A stretch of DNA of 16,589 nt, from the NCBI GenBank assembly GCA_028691175.1, contig JAQUZU010000032.1, forward strand, positions 2,287-18,875, in the 5' to 3' direction. This DNA comes from Candidatus Kapaibacterium sp. (GTDB taxonomy: Bacteria > Bacteroidota > Ignavibacteria > Kapaibacteriales > UBA2268). The notes beneath the pieces were generated by a model, which was not told where the DNA came from, made no database searches, and saw nothing but the letters and a program-made list of their open reading frames with translations. The translations under genes were made by a program, and so were the position numbers. Every line of letters starts with the position of its first letter. The stretch's first letter is position 1. Below are positions 7,370 to 14,517 of this stretch, piece by piece.

Positions 7370-7796
7370 AATCGAAGAAAGCTATAAGCCGAATTCAGTC
7401 TTCGCACTTTTGAGAGCACGGAGGCAGTCATTTATCTGGGACAAACGTTGCCGTTTGCCTCAAGCGACCTACCCAAACACGCAAATTCCGAGGAATTTTC
7501 AGGCGGACAACCTTTCGGACACCGAAGTGCCGGCGCATTCTTATTTGGTTTTGCTCCATACGGGGTTTACATGTCCGAAACAGTCACCTGCTCCGCCGGT
7601 GAGCTCTTACCTCGCCGTTTCACCCTTACCCATAATGTATTTCAATTTCGGGCGGTTTGCTTTCTGTTGCACTTTTCCGTCAGTTCTCCCTGCATTACTA
7701 CAGAAGTTGCTGCCTTCGCGTTACGAAGCGTATCGTCCTATGGAGTTCGGACTTTCCTCAGGGCCGAAACCCCGCGACTGCCCGCTTTCCCCGATT
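7370..7796 (-). ncRNA. rnpB: RNase P RNA, bacterial type A
   Basis: This is the catalytic RNA of ribonuclease P, which removes 5' leaders from tRNA precursors. It was recognised by the conserved GAGGAAAGUCC near the 5' end, AGGGUGAAACGGCGAGGUAAGAGC-type core sequence in the middle (about 7595-7625), and UUCGGCUUAUAG at the 3' end. The ends are set by a 13-bp P1 helix: 7784-7796 pairs with 7370-7382 without mismatch (some G-U pairs). P2 is seen as GGCAGUC (7776-7782) with GACUGCC (7423-7429). P4 forms between 7746-7754 and 7386-7393 around the usual bulged U. A P19-like hairpin lies at 7401-7423. The J2/4 strand reads ACUGAA instead of the usual ACAGAA. A run of U residues follows P1 and may act as terminator. 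The length, 427 bases, is slightly above the E. coli RNA. No promoter could be fixed upstream. Confidence 0.97.
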
Positions 7797-7860
7797 TCTG
7801 TTTATTGATTTTTTATACAGGATATAGACGAGCGAATATTTTCCATATTGCAATTTTTAT

Positions 7861-7902
7861 AAAAAAAAGCCATTTTTCGTGCATTAATCGAAAAATGGCT
7901 TT
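7861..7902 (-). terminator. Rho-independent terminator after the zinc-ribbon gene
   Basis: A perfect 14-bp stem pairs 7866-7879 with 7889-7902 across a 9-base loop, and on the minus strand it is followed by a run of U residues (7861-7868 on the plus strand are all A). It lies 18 bases past the stop at 7921 and should end the Nif3/zinc-ribbon transcript before rnpB, implying that rnpB has its own promoter in 7797-7860. Confidence 0.85.
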
Positions 7903-7920
7903 AATATTTTTTTGTTTATG

Positions 7921-8658
7921 TTATATAACGTTCAGGACTTCAGGATCGATTTCGAGTTCTTGCGTATAGATAATTCTACCGCAATTCTCGCAATAATAGA
8001 TTTTGTCTTCGTTATTTCTCAATTCGACATTTTTTTGAGGCGGAATAGTGCTATAGCAACCCGAGCAACTGTTTTTCTTTACCGGAACTACTGCGTCGTG
8101 ATGCAATGTTCGAATGCGAAGATATTCAGCATACCAATGTTGCGAGACATTTTTTGTGATTTCCTTGCGCTTGTTGCGGAGCATAAGCAGATCTTCGTTT
8201 TGATCGCTGGTGATCATTTCAAGCTCTTTTTGTGCTTCATCAAGTTCAGTTTTGGAATTCTCTACGTCTTTGTTTTGAGTTTCAAGCATTTGCACCAGAT
8301 TTTCTTCTTTTACTCCGACGCCTCTAAGTTCATCAGTCAAGCGAACAAATTCACTTTTTGCGTGATCAATTTCTTTCGTAATTGCGTCGAATTCCTTATT
8401 GTTTTTCACATTGAACTGTTTATCGGCAAGAACTGCCTCGCGATCCTTCAGAGTCTGGAGCGTAATTTTCGATTCCGCTTTAAACTTTCTAAGGTCGCTT
8501 AAGATTTGTTCTGTTTCCTTTACTGTGGCGATGTGATCATAGTAAAGTTTTTCTATTCTCTTAATCGTTAGAGGCAGATCGCCGCAATCTTCTTGAAGTT
8601 CATCAAGTTTCATATCAACGATCGCAAGTTCAGCTAAGTTTTGTAATTCCGATTTCAT
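7921..8658 (-). CDS. Coiled-coil C4 zinc-ribbon protein (zf-RING_7 / DUF164 family)
   Basis: The 245-residue product has a long, highly charged helical coiled coil from about 5 to 170 and a C-terminal zinc ribbon with CSGC (198-201) and CENC (223-226). This is the architecture of the zf-RING_7 family (PF02591), whose members include Helicobacter FlgZ/HP0958 and chlamydial CdsZ. The family is thought to bind nucleic acid or act as an adaptor; its function outside those two cases is poorly known. No signal peptide is present, so it is cytoplasmic. It follows the Nif3-like gene by 44 bases on the same strand, an association widely conserved in bacteria, and is followed by a strong terminator and then rnpB. 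Confidence 0.92.
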   Translation of the reverse strand: MKSELQNLAELAIVDMKLDELQEDCGDLPLTIKRIEKLYYDHIATVKETEQILSDLRKFKAESKITLQTLKDREAVLADKQFNVKNNKEFDAITKEIDHAKSEFVRLTDELRGVGVKEENLVQMLETQNKDVENSKTELDEAQKELEMITSDQNEDLLMLRNKRKEITKNVSQHWYAEYLRIRTLHHDAVVPVKKNSCSGCYSTIPPQKNVELRNNEDKIYYCENCGRIIYTQELEIDPEVLNVI

Positions 8659-8702
8659 GTAAAGCCTAACTACTAATTTATATCATTATTTAATTGTCAT
8701 AT

Positions 8703-9488
8703 TTACCAAATACTTACCGGACTTTTGCTTGTAGTTGCCAAGACCGGTTTTATATTTTCATTTTTGAAAAGTTCGCAAAGCAAATCATATATTCCTCCGG
8801 CAACGAATTTTTCGGTTTCGTTATGCCCGGCATCGATAAGAAATACTTTGCCGAAGACTTCGTGAAAACGATGATACGAGCAGTCTCCGGTAATAAAAGC
8901 ATCGCAGTTGTTTGCATATACTTCATTAATAAACGAGAAACCGCTGCCGCCAAGAAGTGCTACCTTTTTGATTTTTCTACCGGTTGCGTTATATCTCAAT
9001 ATGGATCCGCAAACCGATTTTACTCTGTCGAGCAGTTCGCTTTCGGTGATTGCCCCACCTTTTACTTCTGCAACAGTGCCCATGCCGGTATTCGGATAAT
9101 TCGCATCCGGAAGAAGAAATCCGGTGGTTTCAAGGTCTAATTTATCTGCAAGCAGGCGACTTGTACCAAACCTGTATGCGTCAAAATTCGTATGAGCAAT
9201 AAACACAGAAATACCGTGCTTGATCAACTTTGTAACCAACCACCCCTGACGTTCGTCTTCACAAATGTTAGTCATTGGATTGAAAATCAACGGATGGAAC
9301 GCAAATATCATATCTGCATGCAGCGCGATTGCTTCATCGACTATCTCGGGAATAATTTCATAAGCAACAAGGATTTTGCTTACTTCAGTATTACCACTCT
9401 GCAGTTGCAGCCCGACTTTATCGAAAGACATCGCAGTTTCCGGAGGCAATATTTTATTGACAGTACCAACGAAATCAGATATTTGCAT
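8703..9488 (-). CDS. Nif3-like dinuclear metal-centre protein (YbgI/YqfO family)
   Basis: The 261-residue product matches the NIF3 family, whose members form hexameric toroids with two metal ions per subunit. Some have been annotated as GTP cyclohydrolase I type 2, but the physiological role is unsettled. Visible signatures are SFDKVGLQL (21-29, for the usual WDNVGL), FHPLIF (64-69, for HHPLIF), AHTNFDA (98-104, with the metal ligand Asp103), GDCSYH (201-206) and GHNETEK (221-227, ligands His222 and Glu226). The first histidine of the HHPLIF pair, a metal ligand in the known structures, is Phe64 here. There is no inserted middle domain of the kind seen in longer members such as YqfO. It is first in a two-gene unit with the zinc-ribbon gene. 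Confidence 0.92.
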   Translation of the reverse strand: MQISDFVGTVNKILPPETAMSFDKVGLQLQSGNTEVSKILVAYEIIPEIVDEAIALHADMIFAFHPLIFNPMTNICEDERQGWLVTKLIKHGISVFIAHTNFDAYRFGTSRLLADKLDLETTGFLLPDANYPNTGMGTVAEVKGGAITESELLDRVKSVCGSILRYNATGRKIKKVALLGGSGFSFINEVYANNCDAFITGDCSYHRFHEVFGKVFLIDAGHNETEKFVAGGIYDLLCELFKNENIKPVLATTSKSPVSIW

Positions 9489-9617
9489 TGCATTCCTATT
9501 TAAATTTGAACTTTTCGGAATGTAAAATTACGGAAAATTTTCTTGTAATAAAAATTTTACGACCCGATAATCGTTTTTTTAACAAAATTATTTGTCAATA
9601 ACAGAAGCATAAGCTAC

Positions 9618-10322
9618 ATGAACAAGTTTTTCATATCGATTTTTATCATTTTTTCACTAATAAGCAGCCTACCGATATCGCTGTTTTCCGACCAACTTAT
9701 CCCTGCGGAAAAGAGCGACACAACAATAGTTTTCACTTCGCCACGCTCGCTCACGGACGCTCAGACTTCGTCCGGAGATTTGCTGAACAGTTGGGGAATC
9801 CTGTTAGCACTTTCGGAGCACGGCTTCGGGTTTGGCTCGACATTTAATTTCGGTATCAACAAACATTTTTCGATAGTCGCAGGCTTTCAAATTTCCGGTG
9901 CAAGAAACACCGACGAGTTCGAGCAATGGGACTACTATAAACAGGAATACCGCGTACCGGACAAAGTAAACCGTCTGTTTCAAGTGCCATTTACGGTTGG
10001 CTTGCGATACTATTTTTTGACAGGTAAACTTGGCGAGACATTTCGGCCGTTCGTTTCTGCGGCGGGCGGTGGTGCGTGGATTCTTGCAACTCCATACGAC
10101 CGCGAATATTTCAACGCATTCCATCACTCGCAGTCATATTTCAAACCGGCGGCGTATTTTGCTCTCGGTTCCGACTTCGGAATCGGCAAATCGCTTTTAA
10201 CTATTGACCTAAAATACTTTACCATTCCGTTTGGTGGCGACGGCTTAGAATCTATTGCCGACCATCCGCTGAAAAACTTTGGCGGCTTTCAGATTGATCT
10301 GATTCTCGGAATGCGTTATTGA
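9618..10322 (+). CDS. Small outer-membrane beta-barrel protein, hypothetical
   Basis: The 234-residue product has a signal peptide (Lys3 then a hydrophobic stretch to about residue 23) and a body of alternating hydrophobic and polar residues rich in Gly and aromatics, as in outer-membrane barrels of about eight strands. Examples are FGFGSTFNFGINKHFSIVAG, VGLRYYFLTG and the terminal strand FQIDLILGMRY. The terminal aromatic residue fits recognition by the Bam complex. No OmpA-like peptidoglycan-binding domain follows. Function is unknown. The gene stands alone between the divergent Nif3 gene and the convergent cbpA gene (9-base gap). No convincing ribosome site or promoter was found in the 129-base upstream gap. 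Confidence 0.78.
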   Translation: MNKFFISIFIIFSLISSLPISLFSDQLIPAEKSDTTIVFTSPRSLTDAQTSSGDLLNSWGILLALSEHGFGFGSTFNFGINKHFSIVAGFQISGARNTDEFEQWDYYKQEYRVPDKVNRLFQVPFTVGLRYYFLTGKLGETFRPFVSAAGGGAWILATPYDREYFNAFHHSQSYFKPAAYFALGSDFGIGKSLLTIDLKYFTIPFGGDGLESIADHPLKNFGGFQIDLILGMRY

Positions 10323-10331
10323 TATGTAAAA

Positions 10332-11261
10332 TTATTTTGAAGCAAGTTTTTTCAGATCCTGAAAAAGTTTTCGTTCCTTGTCGGTCAGACTTGTCGGCAT
10401 TTGCACGTTTAGCGTAACATATAAATCGCCACGGCTGCTTGTACTTGTGTATTTCGGCATACCGAGTCCCTTCAGCATCAGCACTTTTCCCTGCTGCGAC
10501 AGAGCCGGAATATTCACAGCAATAGTGCCGGCAAACGTGGTAAGTCGCGTGCTTCCGCCGAGAATTGCGGTATAAATATCGATTGAAAGATTTACTTTCA
10601 GGTCATTGCCGGTTCGCTCAAAGTAATTATGCGGACGGACATAAACCGTAATCAATAAATCACCGTTATTTCCGCCGAATCGCCCAGCCTTGCCTTTTTT
10701 TGGTATTTTCAGTACTTGTCCGGTTTCGATTCCCGGCTTTAGTTTGATTTCGATTGTTTGCGCATCAACAATTACTTTTTTTGTTACGCCGTTATACGCA
10801 TCGTCGAGAGAAATTTCGAGATTCACCTGCACATCTTCGCCACGTTTTGCACGCGCAGACGAGCGACGTTTATTGCCGAATATTTTATCGAAAATATCTC
10901 CGCCGCCGGTATCTCCACCGAAGAAATCGTTCATTCCGCCCTGCGAACGCCCGAAACCTGAATTTCCCTGCTGTGCCCCACCGAACCAGTCATTCCAACT
11001 AAATCCGGCACCGGCCTCCCCTTGCGACGCTCCACCACGAAAATCCGAAAATGCGCCTAAGTCGTATTTTCTCCGCTTTTCCGGATCCGACAAAACTTCG
11101 TACGCCTGACTTACTTCTTTAAATTTATTTTCTGCGGTTTTATCGCCTTGATTTCTATCCGGATGGTACTTCTGAGCCAGTTTCCTGAAACTCTTCTTGA
11201 TTTCATCGGTAGTTGCTTTTTTATCAACTCCGAGAACTGTATAATAATTTTTCTCATCCAT
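10332..11261 (-). CDS. cbpA: J-domain co-chaperone of the CbpA / type II DnaJ class
   Basis: The 309-residue product opens with a J domain (about 4-67: YYTVLGV, then the DnaK-activating HPD at 33-35, then YEVLSDPEKRRKYD). A Gly/Phe-rich linker follows (about 70-135, with FGG and GGxxFD repeats). Two substrate-binding C-terminal domains come next (about 142-309: EDVQVNLEISLDDAYNG, GNNGDLLITVYVRPHNYFER). The CXXCXGXG zinc-finger region of true DnaJ is missing, which places it with CbpA and other class B J proteins. It works with DnaK and GrpE in the cytoplasm; neither is in the window. The frame continues upstream to an ATG at 11309, but the extra 16 residues are AT-driven and unlike J domains, so the start at 11261 is preferred. 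No Shine-Dalgarno sequence is seen. Confidence 0.93.
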   Translation of the reverse strand: MDEKNYYTVLGVDKKATTDEIKKSFRKLAQKYHPDRNQGDKTAENKFKEVSQAYEVLSDPEKRRKYDLGAFSDFRGGASQGEAGAGFSWNDWFGGAQQGNSGFGRSQGGMNDFFGGDTGGGDIFDKIFGNKRRSSARAKRGEDVQVNLEISLDDAYNGVTKKVIVDAQTIEIKLKPGIETGQVLKIPKKGKAGRFGGNNGDLLITVYVRPHNYFERTGNDLKVNLSIDIYTAILGGSTRLTTFAGTIAVNIPALSQQGKVLMLKGLGMPKYTSTSSRGDLYVTLNVQMPTSLTDKERKLFQDLKKLASK

Positions 11262-11460
11262 AATATTTATTTTGATAATTTGGTTTTTATATCTGATTAT
11301 TAAAGACAATAAAAGACGAAAATATGTAATAAATATTATTCAACTCTTATTGAAATGCATAATTTAAAACAATAGAAAAACAAAATTTTTATTTGTCATA
11401 GCTTTTACGTAATTTTATATTCTGTAAAAGTTCGTTCAAGCTTTGTTTGCATAAACCAAC
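11262..11460. other. Divergent AT-rich intergenic region between cbpA and the prenyl synthase gene
   Basis: This 199-base gap must hold promoters for both divergent genes. A weak candidate for the plus-strand gene is TTTG at 11392-11395 followed 20 bases later by TATATTCTG (11416-11424), a poor match to TANNTTTG. No RNA gene, clear hairpin or coding sequence was found. Confidence 0.5.
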
Positions 11461-12435
11461 ATGAATTTAAAAGAAATAAGTCGCCCGATAGAATCCGATT
11501 TAAAAAATTTCAACGCATATTTTGATTTAATACTAAAATCAGATATGAAGTTGCTCGATTTGTTGATTAAGCAGGTAAAACAGGCAAAAGGCAAGCAAAT
11601 GCGCCCGATGCTGGTTTTATTGACAGCACAGTTGTGCGGAAAAATCGACGAACGTGTATATCTCGCTGCCTCCGCAATCGAACTATGGCACACGGCAACT
11701 TTAATTCATGACGACGTAGTTGATGAAGCAGACGAACGTCGCGGGCTTGCAAGCATTAACGCTATTTGGGACAATAAAATTGCTGTGTTGTTGGGAGATT
11801 TTCTGCTTGCAAAGGGGCTTCTCGCCCTTGTAAACAATGCAGAATTTGATTTTTTGCGCGTGGCATCTTATGCGATAAAATTAATGAGCGAAGGCGAACT
11901 TCTGCAAATTCAAAAAAGCCGCGAAACTGATATTTCCGAAGAAACCTATTTCGAAATCATTAACGGCAAAACGGCTTCTCTGCTGTCTGTTTGCTGCGAA
12001 ATCGGCGCAATTGCAGCCGGTGCGGACGACGCAACAAGCAAAAAAATGCAGGAATTCGGCAAAAATCTTGGCAACGCCTTCCAAATAAAAGACGACATCA
12101 TGGACTACGTCGGCTCGAACACAATTATCGGCAAGGCAACCGGCAACGACCTGAAAGAAAAGAAAATCACGCTTCCGCTAATTTATGCACTGCAAAATAC
12201 CGATCCAAAAACTTCGAAAACAATTATTTCGAAAGTAAAAGGCAAGCAGCTTTCAGATAAAGATGTTCGCGAAATAATTCAGTTTGTCATCGATCGTGGC
12301 GGCATCGAAAAATCACACCACAAAGCTGAAGAATTTATCGCAAAATCTATTGCTATCATTAGCGAATTCGAGCCGTCTCCGGCACGCACCGCACTCGAGC
12401 ATTTTTCAAAATTTGTGCTCGAAAGAAAAAAATAG
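11461..12435 (+). CDS. ispB: Long-chain all-trans polyprenyl diphosphate synthase
   Basis: The 324-residue enzyme adds isopentenyl diphosphate units to an allylic primer to make the side chain of a respiratory quinone, probably menaquinone in this group. The family's two Asp-rich motifs are present: DDVVD at 84-88 (in the segment HTATLIHDDVVDEADERRG) and DDIMD at 211-215. Other features are GKQMRPML (44-51), with the conserved Lys and Arg near the pyrophosphate site, and GKTASLL (169-175). The residue five places before the first Asp motif is Ala79, small as in E. coli IspB rather than bulky as in farnesyl or geranylgeranyl synthases, so a long product is expected; exact length cannot be read. 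The ATG at 11461 has no Shine-Dalgarno site. It converges on trmH with a 13-base gap. Confidence 0.93.
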   Translation: MNLKEISRPIESDLKNFNAYFDLILKSDMKLLDLLIKQVKQAKGKQMRPMLVLLTAQLCGKIDERVYLAASAIELWHTATLIHDDVVDEADERRGLASINAIWDNKIAVLLGDFLLAKGLLALVNNAEFDFLRVASYAIKLMSEGELLQIQKSRETDISEETYFEIINGKTASLLSVCCEIGAIAAGADDATSKKMQEFGKNLGNAFQIKDDIMDYVGSNTIIGKATGNDLKEKKITLPLIYALQNTDPKTSKTIISKVKGKQLSDKDVREIIQFVIDRGGIEKSHHKAEEFIAKSIAIISEFEPSPARTALEHFSKFVLERKK

Positions 12436-12448
12436 CCTGCACAAAATC

Positions 12449-13057
12449 TTATCGTATGAGATAATCATTGAAAATTTTCTCGTATTCAGATTGCTCTACA
12501 CCAAGTTTATCGAATTTCCCACTCTTCAGACGCTGGCGGAATGCCTCGTAAATACTGACCGCACACGCCACAGAAATATTCAGACTTTGGATCATTCCGA
12601 CCTGCGGAATCAGAACATTTGCGTCGGCAAGTTCAACGGCACGCTCGGTTACTCCGCTATGCTCATTGCCGACAACAATCGCGAACGGCTCTGTCAAATC
12701 CAAGTCATACAGCGAAACCGCATCTTTTGACAAATGTGTCGTATATATTTTTTTACCCTGTCGACGCAGTTCCGCATAGCATTCTTCTATATCGGTATAG
12801 TATTTTGCATCAACCCACTTTCGGGCACTCGCAGAACTATTTTCGGCAAGTTTCGGAGCGTTTTGCGACTCGTCATAGACAATATATGCCTCGGCGATGC
12901 CGACAGCGTCGCACGTACGAAAAACTGCAGAAATATTGTGCGGATCAGCAATATTTTCCGCTACAATCGTAAAATCTTTGTGTCGCTTTTGTGCGACAGC
13001 CTCGATTTTTTGTACTCGCTCATCGGTTCGGCAGTTAGCAAGTTTCGGTCTTTTCAT
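12449..13057 (-). CDS. trmH: tRNA (guanosine-18) 2'-O-methyltransferase-like SpoU protein
   Basis: The 202-residue product is a trefoil-knot SAM-dependent RNA methyltransferase. Motif 1 is NIADPHNISAVFRTCDAVGI (35-54), including the arginine typical of TrmH. Motif 2 is VVGNEHSGV (128-136). Motif 3 is IPQVGMIQSLNISVACAVSI (150-169). The SAVFRTCDAVG and GMxQSLNxSVA wording and the lack of the N-terminal substrate-binding domain seen in RlmB-type proteins match TrmH, which methylates G18 in the tRNA D-loop. It is last in a minus-strand operon after tmk and a second SpoU methyltransferase, 13 bases downstream of the latter. Substrate assignment is by family wording, so a related tRNA site is possible. 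Confidence 0.88.
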   Translation of the reverse strand: MKRPKLANCRTDERVQKIEAVAQKRHKDFTIVAENIADPHNISAVFRTCDAVGIAEAYIVYDESQNAPKLAENSSASARKWVDAKYYTDIEECYAELRRQGKKIYTTHLSKDAVSLYDLDLTEPFAIVVGNEHSGVTERAVELADANVLIPQVGMIQSLNISVACAVSIYEAFRQRLKSGKFDKLGVEQSEYEKIFNDYLIR

Positions 13058-13070
13058 CTATTTTATCCTG

Positions 13071-13829
13071 TTATTTTCCACAAAATCTATATAACGCAAT
13101 ACCGGCAGAAACAGATAAATTCAACGATTCAACGTCGCCGCTCCCGCCTATCAAATAATTTTCGTCCATACTCGCAATTGTAGCCCGGCGCAGTCCGTTT
13201 GCTTCATTTCCGAAGAACAAGCCGAAATTTTCCGGCACCTCGATTTCCTCGATCCGCTTTTGAGCATGCAGTTCCGCACCGAAAAATTTATGTCGCGGAA
13301 AAGTCCTACGTGCAAATCCTACAAGATCATCGCAATAAATCACGTTCATAGCAAACATATTGCCCATTGTAGAGCGAATTACTTTCGGCGAATACACATC
13401 AACAGAATCGCTCGAAAGCAGGACATTTTGCACGCCGAACCACGCCGCCGTACGGAGAATTGTCCCGAGATTTCCCGGGTCCTGTACATTTTCAATCGCA
13501 ACAAAGCGTGCTACCTCCGAATCAATTTTCGCCTCCTTATACTTGACTACCGCCATTATGTTCTGCGGAGACTTTGAGTCGGCAATTTTATAAAACACAT
13601 CGGATTTCGCAATTAATTTTCGGCAATTCGAGGCTGCAACCGACGACTCTTTCTTTGATTCATCAATAAGCAGTGCCTCGACCTCATAGTCCGATTTGAG
13701 CAATTCTTCGCAGACCTTGACACCTTCGGCAAGGAATAATCCGAACTCTTCGCGATATTTTTTTTGCTTAAGTTTCGCGTATTTCTTTGCTAAATTCGCA
13801 CTAAGATACAGATTTTCAGGCATTCGCAT
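13071..13829 (-). CDS. TrmH/RlmB-family RNA 2'-O-methyltransferase
   Basis: The product (252 residues from this start) has the N-terminal SpoU substrate-binding domain, opening with LKQKKYREEFGLFLAEG (20-36), and a C-terminal SpoU knot. The knot carries motif 1 ENVQDPGNLGTILR (113-126), motif 2 FGNEANGL (206-213) and motif 3 in the segment GDVESLNLSVSAGIALY (231-247). This is the layout of RlmB and related rRNA 2'-O-methyltransferases; the rRNA or tRNA target cannot be told. The frame reaches an ATG at 13901, but that would overlap tmk by 86 bases and add 24 residues the family lacks. ATGs at 13829 and 13823, just before the tmk stop, give a short coupled overlap and are preferred. It sits between tmk and trmH in one operon. 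Confidence 0.9.
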   Translation of the reverse strand: MRMPENLYLSANLAKKYAKLKQKKYREEFGLFLAEGVKVCEELLKSDYEVEALLIDESKKESSVAASNCRKLIAKSDVFYKIADSKSPQNIMAVVKYKEAKIDSEVARFVAIENVQDPGNLGTILRTAAWFGVQNVLLSSDSVDVYSPKVIRSTMGNMFAMNVIYCDDLVGFARRTFPRHKFFGAELHAQKRIEEIEVPENFGLFFGNEANGLRRATIASMDENYLIGGSGDVESLNLSVSAGIALYRFCGK

Positions 13830-14439
13830 GCTCGCATAAATATTTGTTAACAACGACAACGATTTGATTTCGGACGCTTTCGACATCTTCTCCTTCGACA
13901 TTAATACGCTTTACGCGGTTGGGATATTTCTCGCTTAGCGCAATAAATCCGGCACGCACCCGCTCGAAGAAATTGTCGCCGGACTGCTCGATGCGGTCGG
14001 CAATTTGTCGGCATGTCCTATTCTTGCTTTCCGCGACCGAAATATCGAGAAATATTGTCAAATCCGGCTCCAGACCGCCGGTCGCGGCTTTATTGATATT
14101 GTCTATCATCGCAACGTCTAACCCTCTGCCAAAGCCCTGATAGGCGGTTGTAGAGTCATAAAAACGGTCGCACAAGACGCTGATTCCTGCTGCAAGTTTC
14201 GGTTTCAGGAGCGTTTCGACAAGTTGAGCTCGTGCTGCAGAAAAGAGCATCAGTTCCGTAATCGGCTCGATTTTTTCGTGTGCATCGAGCAACAAAGTGC
14301 GGATTTCTTCGGATATTTTCACTCCGCCCGGCTCGCGCAGCATAACATTCTTTATGCCCTTTTGGTCTAAATATTCCGCCAAAAGCTTGATTTGCGTCGT
14401 TTTGCCACAGCCGTCGATTCCTTCAAACGTAATAAACAT
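13816..14439 (-). CDS. tmk: Thymidylate kinase
   Basis: Thymidylate kinase phosphorylates dTMP to dTDP with ATP in the cytoplasm, an essential step to dTTP. The 207 residues match the usual length. Visible motifs are the P-loop EGIDGCGKTT (6-15), REPGG (35-39), CDRFYDSTTAYQG (90-102; the DR(Y/F/H) motif), GLEPDLTIFLD (122-132) and the lid-region DRIE (148-151) followed by FFERVRAGF. It is the first gene of a minus-strand operon with two RNA methyltransferases and overlaps the next gene by a few bases. A perfect TANNTTTG promoter element lies about 26 bases upstream. dTDP made here also feeds the dTDP-sugar route of rfbC, but that link is general metabolism. Confidence 0.96.
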   Translation of the reverse strand: MFITFEGIDGCGKTTQIKLLAEYLDQKGIKNVMLREPGGVKISEEIRTLLLDAHEKIEPITELMLFSAARAQLVETLLKPKLAAGISVLCDRFYDSTTAYQGFGRGLDVAMIDNINKAATGGLEPDLTIFLDISVAESKNRTCRQIADRIEQSGDNFFERVRAGFIALSEKYPNRVKRINVEGEDVESVRNQIVVVVNKYLCEHANA

Positions 14440-14464
14440 GATTAAGTCACGATAAATAAAAATG

Positions 14465-14472
14465 CAAATATA
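14465..14472 (-). promoter_or_regulatory. Candidate -7 promoter element (TATATTTG) of the tmk operon
   Basis: Read on the minus strand, TATATTTG fits TANNTTTG exactly and would start transcription about 18 bases before the tmk ATG at 14439. The expected -33 TTTG is not clear: TGTG lies 21 bases upstream. The call rests on one motif in the 78-base gap between the CotH gene stop and tmk. Confidence 0.4.
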
Positions 14473-14517
14473 CGGAAAAGTAATGATTTATGACACATGT
14501 TGATTATAAATTGCTGT

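Noticed and set aside
7342..7431. N-terminal extension of the HPt protein to an ATG at 7431
   Set aside because: The extra 30 codons lie within rnpB and its 3' flank; the ATG at 7341 has a good ribosome site and fits the domain.
7410..7969. Two long plus-strand reading frames (132 and 173 codons) in 7410-7969
   Set aside because: They lie antisense to the RNase P RNA, whose conserved helices explain the sequence, and one also crosses the terminator; neither has a ribosome site or a recognisable domain.
10347..10367. Inverted repeat TTTTTCAG-ATC-CTGAAAAA near the cbpA end as a terminator
   Set aside because: It is short and AT-rich, has a 3-base loop, and lies inside cbpA codons for the conserved tail; possible for the convergent gene but not convincing.
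13830..13901. Upstream ATG at 13901 for the second RNA methyltransferase
   Set aside because: It would overlap tmk by 86 bases and add residues absent from the family; ATGs at 13829 and 13823 sit at the tmk stop.
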